Position numbers and translations under genes: made by a program
NCBI GenBank assembly: GCA_014871385.1
Contig: CM026422.1
Coordinates: 16,370,153 to 16,434,152, forward strand
Source: Ceratodon purpureus
Lineage: Eukaryota; Streptophyta; Bryopsida; Pseudoditrichales; Ditrichaceae
Direction of reading: 5' to 3'
Length of the DNA: 64,000 nt
Shown: piece by piece, positions 1 to 11,148 of the stretch
How positions within the stretch are numbered: position 1 is the stretch's first letter
Layout of the letters: every line of letters starts with the position of its first letter
Notes under the pieces: generated by a model
The model's database searches: none
What the model saw: only the letters and a program-made list of their open reading frames with translations
Told to the model about the DNA's origin: nothing

Positions 1-357
1 GATGAACTATCATTCTTCATTTATGCAGTACCAAATGTAACATGTACCGTTTCCTTTCGAGAAATCGACTAAAAATCCAACTCTGAATTATGTAAGTTTG
101 CTTATTATATGGACATCAAATTCATAACTATAACACTTTTGCGGATCCCTAGAAATTTTCCGTGGAATGCAGGATTTGCTTTTCACGGTTCTCTTGCTCG
201 CATGACGCGATTACTTAGAAAGGCATGGACCCAACTGAATTCTATTGAAGTGTAAAGATTTATAATGGTATAAGTTAGGTGTAGGTTATCAAGTGATTTT
301 TTTCAGGATGTTTTTTTGTTAGTATACCTCATCTAATATATGTTCTATATTTTGCAG
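1..357 (+). other. Upstream intron or 5' part of the SCAB-like gene
   Basis: This stretch ends in a T-rich tract and an AG acceptor (TTTTGCAG, 350-357) leading into the first recognisable exon. It is therefore probably intron of a gene that starts before the window. I see no exon in it that I can defend; a possible acceptor near 172 opens only a short frame. Confidence 0.5.
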
Positions 358-3300
358 AGGATTAGTCAGCAGAGACAAGTTGCACCTGAGAGTACACATC
401 CGTCTTCACGCAATCCGAGCAGAACTTTGGACTTCAAGGATGCGAATTCAGGGACAGTTCCTGTGTTTAATCATCAAAATGCGTTAACTCCATTGGCAGG
501 TGTTACATCTTCGTATCCTCGGCAAAATGGCCTCAGCAATGGTGGTGGAAATCATACTGCAAATGGCAGCACCTTAGCGGGTGCACATTCTAATGGATCA
601 TCTGCTGTACACTCTCCGCGTTCGAATCCAACATCCAACTCTGCCTTTCCATATCCGTGAGTTCTATTGTAACATCTCTTAGGCCGGATGTACCTGTACA
701 TACTGGAAATACTTGAATGCCAGTGGTTGTTTTTGGACTTCTGCTCACACTTAGGAAGCACAAGCCGCAAGGCTTAATTTCGTGATGCCAACCCATGCGG
801 ATGGTTTGACATCCGCGTATGATCAATTCATGCGCTCAATGTTTTGTAATCAAAAAGACCACCTCACTATGATCAACTTTACACTCCATTAGATCATATG
901 CAAGGTCTTGTCAACTTTGTCACCGACTTAGCTAAATAATCTTGTTAGCGATGTTTTCTATGTCAGAACATACATTAGTCTTGTTCTCTTGGTGAAGGAT
1001 ATTATTGGATCCGTGTTCATAGTGCTACGTTTGTGAAATGACGCCGTTCAATCAGCAACCTGAGTTTAGCCAACAATACCGTTCATTGATTTCTTGTCAG
1101 TGGGATTAAATTCGGCTCCATCCTAAACCATTATGAAGCTTACAATTGGAGGTAGAGTCTCAGCTAAAGTATGTGGAGGCCTAAAGGGATGAGAAAGTCT
1201 AAAGCCGTCTTAGGCATCCTATTTGTTTCTATTAAGACATTAAAATATGTCTTGTGGAACAGTCGAAGGAGGGAAGTTGAGGCAGATCAACGAAATCTTT
1301 ATCAGGGCGGGCAGGAAGTGCCAGATTTCAACAATCGCAGCGGCTATCACCGCTCACCACAGGTGCACACTTTTGCGATGTTATTTGTTTGTTGATCTTG
1401 TTAATAAATGCATTTTGGCTTGCCACTGGTAACTTATATTAAAACTTTCAAAGACTCTTCTGCAGAATATTTAAGAACGTGTTTTGGATTGTTGTTATGC
1501 AGGATTTGACCTTGAGCATTGCAAGACCTTTAGAAGATGAAGAAACAAACCAAGTTTTAACTCGTCGCTTAAGGGATTCATCCTTGAAGGTATTGTGCTA
1601 CCGTTACATATATTGTTTGCTTTAGATTGGTTCATTGGGTTATCGCTGTTTTAGGACGTCGATGCGTTAGTGGTCTGGGCGGTTGTATGACATCAGTACG
1701 TTCATGTCCAAGCATGCTCTACTGCATATTGAGGTTATGCACATGGCTAAATTCGTTTGCTCTTGAACACCACGGTACAAAAGAGTTACGAAGTAGGATC
1801 ATCCTACCCTTACGTGTTCTCAGTGCTTTTGCCTTCTTATTGCAGGAAGCTCAACTTATGAGTGAAAAGAGGATACTCGAGCGTCGGATTTCAGAGTTAC
1901 GACTGGTTGGTGCCTCATCAGCAAATATTCGGTTTTACTTTCACTGGTTCTGAATATGATGTGCATGTAACCATCCAAAATTTCTTATTTCATCGTTTTA
2001 CATTCTGCGTGCCAGGCTTATGACCAGCAGCAACAAGGATTGGTAGATGCAGCATCCAAGGCTTTGTCTTATCGGCAAGACGTGCTTGAAGAGAATTTTC
2101 GCCTTTCTTATGCTCTTCAGGTTCATTTCTCTTTACCACTGTGTTATCTCCTTCTCGGCTCGCAACAAGTATTTGTACAACTTTGATTCTTTCCCTATTT
2201 TAAAAACGAGGATGTATTGGTTTGGATCTGAAACTATAGCATGTGATCATCCCTGTGTTGTTGGAAGACTTGAGTCAGAAACCTGTGCGGTTGTGGGAGA
2301 TTTGTTAAGCTACACAGTTTGGTGTCATTTCAATGCATTTTCAAAATAGGAATATATTTCCAATGACATTGTAGAACTCTACTACGTACAAATCCTTAGA
2401 ATTTTGAGTATGGTTCTTCACGTTACACTGAGTGATATGTAAGCTCTACGTAGATGCTTTTTCTTGGGATGGTAGGACATAACAGAGGACTACTATGGAC
2501 ACTTCAGGTGGCAGAGCAGGAGAAGACAGTATATGTGCAAAACCTGATGCCTTTATTGGCTGAATATGACTTGCAACCTCCTGTCTCAGATGCACACTCC
2601 GTGGTCAGCCACGTTAAGGTTCGATTTGCAACCTAGAAAATGTCAACATTTAAGGGTCTTCCTTGAGTTATTTTTAAAAGACTTTCAATTTATTTTTTAA
2701 ATAATTTCTCCCCTGCATATCACAGTTGATTATTGAATAGTTTTTTAAAATTAAATCAACAGTTGAATCTAGAGCAGAACTATCTAGTCGCTAAACTGTT
2801 CATTCGACTTGTATTTCAATTAGATGCTAAGAAGTTTGATATTATTTGTGTGGAAGGGTCCCCACGAAGCCTGCTACTGATTCTAAATTTTGCAGATACT
2901 TGTGCAAAAGCTACGATCAGAGCTGGAACTGTACGAGGTACGTTTATAATGTTCGTGAAAATATCGTTTTACTTCTGATCATCCTCGTAGGCGAAGTTGT
3001 TCCTTTTGTGACTTGCCAGATGTTAATGATTCCATTGTTTACTGTATTGTAGAACAAGTTGAAGAACACTCAGTACTATCTGCCTCCCCGGCAACCTTCG
3101 TATCAACCTCCCTCGTTGTACAATCCTCCGCCTCAGTCTCCTCCATACCAGGTAAATATTTCTGTGCATATCAGGACGCCGAGTTCTATTGCCTTGTGAG
3201 TTATGACGAACTTCTACTTTATCTCCAAATTATCCGCTGTTTTTAAGGGTTGTTTTTGGCCTTAATAAACTCTTGCGTATTCTCACAACCGATCAAGAGT

Positions 3301-6300
3301 ATCAATTTGGTCACAGTCTTCATGAAATTTTTAATCGTTCCGGAGCTCTACTATAATGATGTTTTTAGCTAAGATCTCTACTGTACTGTGCTGGTGAATT
3401 GTGGCCAATGTTTTTGACGTGGTTTCTAACAAGTTAGGTCCGTCGTGATTGAGCAGACCCATGGATTGGAGATGGTGCCCCATTTTACCGAAAGGCCGAC
3501 ATCTCCAGTACAGCAGCCACGGACAGGACGACCTGGCTATGAGTCTGGTATGTCATCTCCTCGGTTTGCAGGAGGAACGCGCGAAGACAATCTGCACAAT
3601 GAGGCTCCTGACGATCAAGAGTGAGTTGCTCGTCACGTGTTTCCAGATGAATATGAGTTCAATGCTGTAAGGAACGTTCTGTGAGATACCCTTTAAGTAG
3701 CCACATCGTGCTCAATCGGTGATCATTAAAGTACTTAATGTATGTGTACAGAGCACAGATAGATCGGGTGCCTCATGATTCAATCAACTCAAGGCCAAGT
3801 GAAAGTTTTGATGATTTCGACGAGGACGTTTCTTTTGAAGGATCTCAGACTCCCGTTCATTCCAAGCCTGGAATTGGTAACTCCGAAGCTGTTCGATCGC
3901 CTCCTCAGCTCCCACCATTGATGGAGGAGTCTGCCTCTCCAAGTTTTGACGGTAATGTTGATTTAATCGACCCTTAGTGCAGTTTGGGAATTTAGACAAG
4001 TCTATGAATTACTGGAACATCCTGCTTCAAATAAAGTTGTAACAGTGGTTGTTTGTGCAGACAATGACCCTCCTCCGGGAATTGAGGGTCTTCGAATAGT
4101 GGGAGATCCTGTTTTGGGTGGTCGACTAACTGCATGTGGTCATCCGGTGAATGGCACTTATTTATGCATCTTCCAGGTCTGTTTCAGTGCTATCCAAATA
4201 ATTTTGTTCAATCACTGTTAGGTCCTCTTTTGTACCTGAACTTTGTTTCTTGATACAACTTATTAACTTAGTAATTCCCTCTCTGTGTAGTGGATCCGGC
4301 ATTATCGTGATGGATCTGCAAATTATATTGAAGGTATATTTCGGCATTGTGTGATGTCTGATTACATATTGCACTTCGTGTCGTGGTTTCATTTGGAATT
4401 CACTTAATGTCCTTTCGAACTTTGTTCAGAATGTATCAGAGATGACTAGATGATTTCGACATCTTGTCATTATTGACTACACGAAAGACTCGTTTAAATC
4501 CCTCCTGATGCAAGTCCTATGGTGAATAACTGCAAAAGAGGTTTTGCTAGTAAGGATACAAGATCTTGTTGTACTCCAGCCTCGCTTAATTTTTGCCTTG
4601 TACTTTCAGGGGCTGCACAACCAGAATACGTTATCACTGCTGATGACTGTGACAATGTAGTTGCTGTTGAATGTGTACCCATGGATGAGCGTAACCGCAG
4701 AGTGAGTGCCTGTGTTTACCCAGCAGATTTTCAAATCAAAAATTGTAGTGGCTGTTAATGAAAGATATGACAGCATAATCATGAGACCTTAGTTCGGAAA
4801 TTCATGGGAAGCGTACACATCCTGGTTAATTTGACATAGTTAATTGCAACTTGTCTTGCTACTATGTCACGAAATTGTGGGGCTAGTATTGATAGCTGAA
4901 TGCATTTTCGAGACCTTCTTAAATTGCTGACTCATGTATGATATGGTATGTAGGGTGAATTGGTGAAAGTCATGGTTAATGAAGGCAATTGGATCAGTCG
5001 AGGTAAGTCTCCTGTGAAACTTTGTGTGCATTTTGACGTAGTAGTGTCTTTGTGTCAGAATGGAGAGCAATAAGGATATTTGAGTCAAATTGATTATGAT
5101 ATGCATAGCCTGACGTTCGTTTTACCTGATGAATTTCTTGCAGATCCGATGATGCAAGATCAAATCGAAGCATATATGAATAATAATGCTCAACCTTTGT
5201 TTGAAGTGAACCTATTGGTATGACTATACTTGCGGCTTGGATATATAAGAATCAATTGATTGCCTCGCTAGATGATGTCGATTTCAATGCGTCTAGAATT
5301 TTTCACAATGGGTTTAATTGTAGCTTGTTTTTGCAATTACCTTGCCTTTACTGAAATTTTTCCATTTTTACCCAGGAAGGGACATCTGAAGACGCTTCTG
5401 AGCTAGCAACACTGGTATTGAGACGCTCTACATATGAATTGCGACGAAACAATGGTCGAAAGACGCTTGTCAATGAGAAATATTCATCTCAAGTTTCTGT
5501 ATGTTCACATGTCCCCTCTCTAATCATGTTTTTTGTGTAATTGTAGCATACATACTCAGAAAGGGCTGCACCTGTAATAATGCAATTATATGTTCATGCT
5601 AATAGAGTCTCTACCTTGGAGAGATGGCATTATGGGTAGGTCCTGGTGGCATATTTAGTACAGTAGCACAACCCTAACAGAGTCTTGGATCATTCTATTT
5701 CTCAGGCCAGAGTTATTTTCTCCATGCTATCTTGCATTAACTATTTTGTGTATTGTGTTCCAAACTCCAGATCAATATACCAGCAGGAGAATATCCGCAG
5801 TGTTATATCACTTGCCATGACAAAAGAGAGATTTATCTTGAGCTGCGAGATTCTCGGTTAGTTCAACTTATCATTTTCCTCTTTGTGTCTGTATCTTGTG
5901 TCGAAAGGTGAAAGATCTTCAGAGTCCAAACAACAAGAACAAGCTGTAGCACGGCACTGAACTCATGATCATTTCAATCAGAATGTCATCTATAAAGTGC
6001 AATCGAATGTGTGGTATGGCAGAAACAATTGCACATCTGAGTGTAGAGGCCAAACAACTTAGACATGATATATGCAATGATCACAGTAGGATATGCTGCA
6101 TATGTTGGATACGTTGTAAAAATGCTGTAAAATTCCAAATTTCGGAGTCGTAATTTTCTTATTTCTGGAATGATACAGGACTCGCGACTTAGCTGTGCTG
6201 ACTTTCCGAGCTTTCCTAAAGGCCGTAAGTATGATCAACCTATCAGCTTTTATCCATGTGAATAGAATAACTGAAATGAAAGTAGTCAGATGAAGTACAT

Positions 6301-6876
6301 ATTGTGTGCCTATTCAGATCATTCTTCCTCTATGCTAAGGTTCTATACTAAGGTAGACGGGGTAGAGGGACCAGAAACCGATAAAATTGGAGCTCTTCTG
6401 CCGATTAAATGGCACAGGAGATGTGATAAAAATACACGAAAGCAAACATAGAGAATATGAAAATAAAAATAAAAATATATTTTAAAAAAAATTCAATTTT
6501 TTTGGAGTGGTGTTGAATTTTTTCTGAATTTTTGAGGTCCACAAACTAAGGGTGCCAATAACAGATGAATAGTTACTTATAAAGCTATCACTACCTTGTT
6601 AGAAACCAATGTTGGTATCAATCCAATGTTGGTTCAAGGATTGATAGGCTAATGAGGGCACATCAAAACCGAAAATATGATTGAGAAATTAGTACCATCA
6701 TGATGAGTTAATGGAAGTCTAGTTTTGTCATGTTGGTCCTTCTCAGGTATTGGTCCCTCTACCTTAGAGCATGTGTGCTACCTTTATGGAAGACAGTTGC
6801 TGAGGTTTTTCTATCGTCTCCGCAGGCCATTGATGAACAGAAGAAGAAACCCAGACGGAAATGGCTTCGGGGTTGA
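358..6876 (+). CDS. Plant coiled-coil protein with SCAB1-like C-terminal region (5'-truncated by the window)
   Basis: Nineteen exons fit one frame (about 649 residues): 358-656, 1263-1362, 1503-1589, 1846-1905, 2016-2120, 2508-2618, 2896-2937, 3053-3151, 3454-3620, 3752-3951, 4061-4176, 4291-4333, 4610-4701, 4954-5002, 5144-5217, 5376-5498, 5771-5856, 6179-6224 and 6826-6876 (TGA). The order is a Ser/Asn/Pro-rich N-part, helical coiled-coil exons (EAQLMSEKRILERRISEL; AYDQQQQGLVDAASKALSY), a Pro-rich linker, an acidic patch (FDDFDEDVSFEG), then a beta-rich C-part beginning PPPGIEGLRIVGDPVLGG and ending in a basic tail (KKKPRRKWLRG). From memory, the GIEGLRIVGDP and ADDCDNVVAVECVPMDE stretches resemble the Ig-PH half of SCAB1, a plant actin-binding stomatal protein. 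The cytoskeletal role is inferred from that resemblance. The start codon lies outside the window. Confidence 0.75.
6348..6767. mobile_element. MITE-like inverted-repeat element inside the last intron
   Basis: A 16-bp end, CTAAGGTAGAGGGACC, lies in inverted orientation at both borders (6348-6372 and 6752-6767). The left copy has a 9-bp internal duplication (GGTAGACGG before GGTAGAGGG). The 420-bp interior has no reading frame, and no clear target-site duplication is visible. The intron is about 600 bp, longer than most others in this gene, which the insertion explains. Confidence 0.5.
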
Positions 6877-7588
6877 GATGTAGTCAGCTTAGAAATCAAT
6901 CTTCTCTGCAGGTCCATGTTAGAGATCAGTTTTGAGTTTGTCTCATTTAGTGTATGTATTTTCTGCGGATGTACTTTAGTAGGACATTGGGCATTGTAGG
7001 ATCTTCTTTTTTTTCCGATTGCCGCTGCTGCTGCTTTGAGCTTAGCAACACACTATCACTTCTTCACACATTTATAGCCTGTAGTAATTAATTACCTTAA
7101 TGCATTGCTTAGGAAGTGAAAATACTTGGCTGCATTGTCAATCATTGATGGTTTGACTGGTTGTCTGGTCTGCTCAAAAATGACTGCCATACTTGTTTGT
7201 TCTAACTAAAATTTAATGTAGGAAGTAAGTGGGAGTTTGTTTTCTTCACTCTGACACTTATGCTTTTAACTTACAGCAGATTACAACTATGTGTTTACAT
7301 GCCAATCCTGTACAATATGCTTCTCACAATTTCTTGGCATCCTACATCTGTATATTTGGGAAAAACATCACTGGAAATTATCACAAATGGCTCAAAAAAA
7401 TATAATATAACTAAAATAATATACTCTCTTCTTGTTTTTTCAACCTCATAGTTCTTAACCTTTTTAGGAATAATCATTTTTAGAACATACCCGCTATGGG
7501 GTTACAGTACATTGTAACCATGGGTTTAGTTCCATCATTCATGGTACTGAGGGATGAGAAGTTGACGCCACCACACAAGATATTCATC
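6877..7588. other. 3' flank of the SCAB-like gene; no gene seen
   Basis: Probable 3' UTR followed by AT-rich spacer. It contains a short T run with a CTG-type triplet patch near 7005-7035. No coding signal was found on either strand. Confidence 0.5.
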
Positions 7589-7797
7589 CAAGAGGGCACA
7601 AGTGTGGGGCCAGATTCCGGAGTGTAATCGTCTCCTGAGTCCCCAAGAGGGCACAAGTGTGGGGGCAGATTCCGGAGTGTAATCGTCTCCCGAGCCCCCA
7701 AGAGGGCACAAGTGTGGGGGCAGATTCCGGAGTGTAATCGTCTCCCGAGCCCCCAAGAGGGCACAAGTGTGGGGGCAGATTCCGGAGTGTAATCATC
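7589..7797. repeat. 55-bp tandem repeat, about 3.8 copies
   Basis: The word AGAGGGCACAAGTGTGGGG recurs at 7591, 7646, 7701 and 7756, giving an exact 55-bp period. Copies differ by only a few bases. The unit is GC-rich compared with its surroundings. The last copy stops about 200 bp before the BTB start codon, so the array lies in that gene's presumed promoter or 5' UTR. Confidence 0.9.
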
Positions 7798-8000
7798 TTC
7801 CTCTCCGGAATATAAAATCGGCGGCCTGCACACACAGTCGGTATTTACGCAACCTGAGTCTGTCGCAGCGCCATCATCGCCCCCGAACCAACGAATCTCC
7901 CGCTGCAAAGCACCAATCACGACCATCGCAGAGCTCCACAATCGCAAACAATCATCACAACTCCATGGATGGATCACCATAACTTCACAACAATCGTGAC

Positions 8001-9938
8001 ATGCAAACTCTCTTGCTGCTAGAACGGTACCGAGGTGTGGATCCTGGGGTTTCGCTGCGGGGGTGGGCGGTGAGGAGTGCGGAGCTGGCGATGGAGGAGC
8101 AGCAGGTGACGGTGTGGAGCGGGGGGCTCATGTGGTGCGGGGGGCTGAACAAGGGGCAGGACGTGACGGTGTTTCTGGAGCGGAATGCGTTGAGTGTGAG
8201 CGGGAGCCAGGAGGAGGAGAAGAAGGAGGTTCTAGCGGTGCTGAAGGTGCACTCGAGCCAGCTGAGTGATTGTAGTAAGTATTTTGAGACTTGTTTGAGC
8301 GAGCGATGGCGGAAGCCGAGTGGATCTGCGTCGTCTGCGGTGGAGTTGGCGTTGGAGGTTCATGCCGACGTTGCGTGTTATACGGATTGTTTCTCGAGGA
8401 TGTATTCTTCGTTTCGGAAGGACTTCGGGGAGGTGAAGGATAGTTTGGAGCTTCTCAAGGTTGCGTCGCAGATTGAGTATCATGAGCTGATGGATTTGAT
8501 TAGCCGGTATTTGTCGGGGATTCCGTGGTCGGAGGAGGATGAGAGGAGGATTAGGGAGTATGCGGCGTCGCCGGATTTTCCTCGGAACCATGCGGAGGAT
8601 TTGGTTTGCCGGTTAGGGTTGCAGGTGGTGGAGGAGGATTGTCAGAGGAAGATGTGTGACATGATACAGCAGAGTATTCGGAGCGCGCTTGGGTTCTGGG
8701 ATCCGATGAGTTCGCTTGAGTTTTCTCGGAATTTTATAGAGGAGATGATTGAGGGCATTCGACCTGAGACATCGAATTCTGAGTTTGCAAAGACTTTGGT
8801 GTCGATCGTTACTAAGGAAGCGAAGGAGAAGTTCTTGGAGGTGGAATCGAATTGTCAAGAGGTTTCCGAGGTTTTCGAAGTGGAGGATTTTTCGGAGCAT
8901 ATCAATGATATGTGTTGGATAATGAATCTTTTGTTGAGTGCGGGCGTGGCCGAGGAGTTGGTCCAGTGTCTTTTGCATTTAGAAACATTTCGCAATTATC
9001 TCGTATCAGCAGCTTCTCGTTTTAACAATGGGCTCAGCCGAGACGAAACCGTGAAGAATGAGGGTTTCAGTATGACGATGCTTGTCCTTACGATGTATCA
9101 AGAGGTGGTGGATGGAAGATTGCTCTTGAAGACACCCGAGAGAGTTGCACTCGTGGAGAAATGGCACATGGTACTCGAAGCGTATCTCGAAAAGCAGGAT
9201 TATGAAGACGCTACGAGATGTTTGTTTTTGACACTGCCCTTTGAGGAGCAGATTGAGCACATTCATTTGCGGAGGGAGGACTATGTTGATGCAAGGTCGC
9301 TTGCAACGCTTGTGAGGAAGAACTGGGCTACCATGGAAGGGAAGAAGATTTGGTCAGCCATTGAAGGTGAGGTCGCTTATTCCCGTCACTTAAGGATAAA
9401 CTGCACGTTAGGGTAAACAGTAGATAGATGACGTTGAAATGTAAAGTTGGCATTGATCTCCCCTGTTTTCGGTACTGCACTAAATTGGTACTTCAACTTC
9501 AAGATTGTTTGCGAGATATGCATTTAGCTTTCTGTGTCCAGCTTGCTCTTGAGCTCTATGTTGCCAGTTTTCTTGCTGTGAACTGAAACCTGCTCTTCTT
9601 ATTTCCATTCTGTATGTTAGTTGTTAATGCACACTTCAGTTAATAACTGAGCATGTTGGGGCCTACCCTTGGGTTGTCGCAAAGAAGCCAGTGAGAAATA
9701 AACAGTTCATGACCAAATTGTGGCAAAATTTGGCAGATCAATCGATGCAGGACCTAAGCACGAACAATGGCAAGTCTGCAGCAGTCGAGACACCAATCGG
9801 CGATGAAGAGAGTAGGCCTAATGCCAAGTCAAAGAGGAAGAAGCCATTAGGGAGGCAGGTAAGACCGCAGGTTCAAGGAGATACAAGGGGGCAGGTAAGA
9901 CTACCATCTTCATGATGATGCAGATCCGACACCATTAG
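8001..9938 (+). CDS. BTB/POZ domain protein (At3g50780-like)
   Basis: Three exons are supported: 8001-9366, 9692-9858 and 9924-9938 (TAG), giving 515 residues, close to my recollection of about 520 for the Arabidopsis At3g50780-type proteins. The BTB fold begins near residue 53 (DVTVFLERNALSVSG) and continues through AVLKVHSSQLSDCSKYFETC. A long helical C-terminal region follows (PEDLVCRLGL-like and KWHMVLEAYLEKQDYEDA). The last exons add a basic tail with AKSKRKKP. The splice at 9366/9692 keeps phase (GAA-G then TG). If the last intron is retained, the protein would instead run to 9915. The first ATG is at 8001; a second in-frame ATG at 8091 (MEEQQVTVW) is a plausible alternative. BTB proteins often bring substrates to cullin-3 ligases; that role is inferred here. 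The exon 1 sequence is GC-rich. Confidence 0.82.
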
Positions 9939-11148
9939 CCATGGTTCCTAGTCTGTGTAGATATGTGCATGAAACAATTTTAGGACAAATGGTGACACTA
10001 CGTTGTGCTGCAAACTAGTTAGGAACATTTTGGACACTGCGTGCTCTACTCGCAGTTATTGTATATTCCTCACTTATTCAATGCAAGCCCTTTCAAGGAG
10101 AAAAAAAGAATTCTTCGATTAACATTTTGCTGTTGTTGACCTTGCTCAAGTCAATTTTCTATTTTGAAGCTCTCAAAAATATGAAAATGACACATCGCCG
10201 GATGTCTGCTACAGGTCTGTTTGGATGCTTTTGTTTCTTTACCTTGTTTTGGCTTGAAAATGGTAGAAATGGGCATCTTAGTGATCCGATAGGTCGAAGA
10301 GTAAAACAACAGGTCATTAACTACACAAATTTTATGAGCTGTGGAAACTAGCTCAACCAGTTGATATGACTTGAAGAACGTTCAAGGTGCTCAAATATGG
10401 TAGTTCATGGAGCTGCATTTGCAGTTTGGCCTTCTAAGCTACACTACGGAGTCAGACCTGTTCAGCACAACAATTTTGACAAGTTCCCCGCAAAGATTGA
10501 AAGCCTTGTAATGGTGAAGAGGGTGTTTGTAACGCCTTGACTCCAGACGAAGGGCATATTGATCGTGATCAAAATCTAGGCTTACTAACTTAATTACAAA
10601 ATTTTACAACATGTTTCAACCAGCCTCCAAAAACCAAAAATCAACATTGAACATTGATTACAAGATTAGCAAGACTTTAAATTGACCTGAACTTGTACTA
10701 ATCTTCATAGGACATAACCCCATAAGCTACTTAGTCCACCTGAAATCTTTACAAATTTAAAGCACAAATGAAATTGAACCTTTATAAAGTTTATAGGCAG
10801 TTTATTTACAAGACAAGAATGAGAATACAGGTGGAGAAAGGTGGATAGGCTAGCTCGGCCGTGCCGGAAGAGTGGCTGAGGTGGCCACCCAGACTCCGGT
10901 CCCTTTGCAAGGGGCTGGGGACGGCGTTATTGAAGTGTCCGTTAGTAATGCTAATGACCCCCCGGACAAAAGGAAATCGGGATACTGTAATACTAATCTC
11001 CCCTTTTTGAGGATGGAAACCCGGGTCACCCATTATGGCTGTCTAGTACATGGACGTAAAAATATTCCTCTTCGTCTTGCACTAAAAGCCCAGTGGCTCT
11101 ATACGACTTAACTTGCCCAATCATACGAGATTGAATATCTTCTCTTGG
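9939..11148. other. Intergenic region between BTB and lipase-GTPase genes
   Basis: It holds the probable 3' UTRs of the two convergent genes and an 84-bp dispersed repeat (10504-10587). From about 10850 to 10960 it becomes GC-rich, with no coding support on either strand. Confidence 0.5.
10504..10587 (+). repeat. 84-bp dispersed repeat (copy A)
   Basis: This segment (CCTTGTAATGGTGAAGAG to ATCTAGGCTTACTA) is repeated in inverted orientation at 23778-23861 with two visible mismatches. The flanks of the two copies are unrelated. The class is unknown; it could be a fragment of a transposable element. Confidence 0.85.

Noticed and set aside
7480-7980. 166-codon minus-strand frame with repeated PHTCALL/PHLCPLG words
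   Set aside because: It is a translation of the 55-bp tandem repeat in whichever frames stay open. There is no independent coding evidence.
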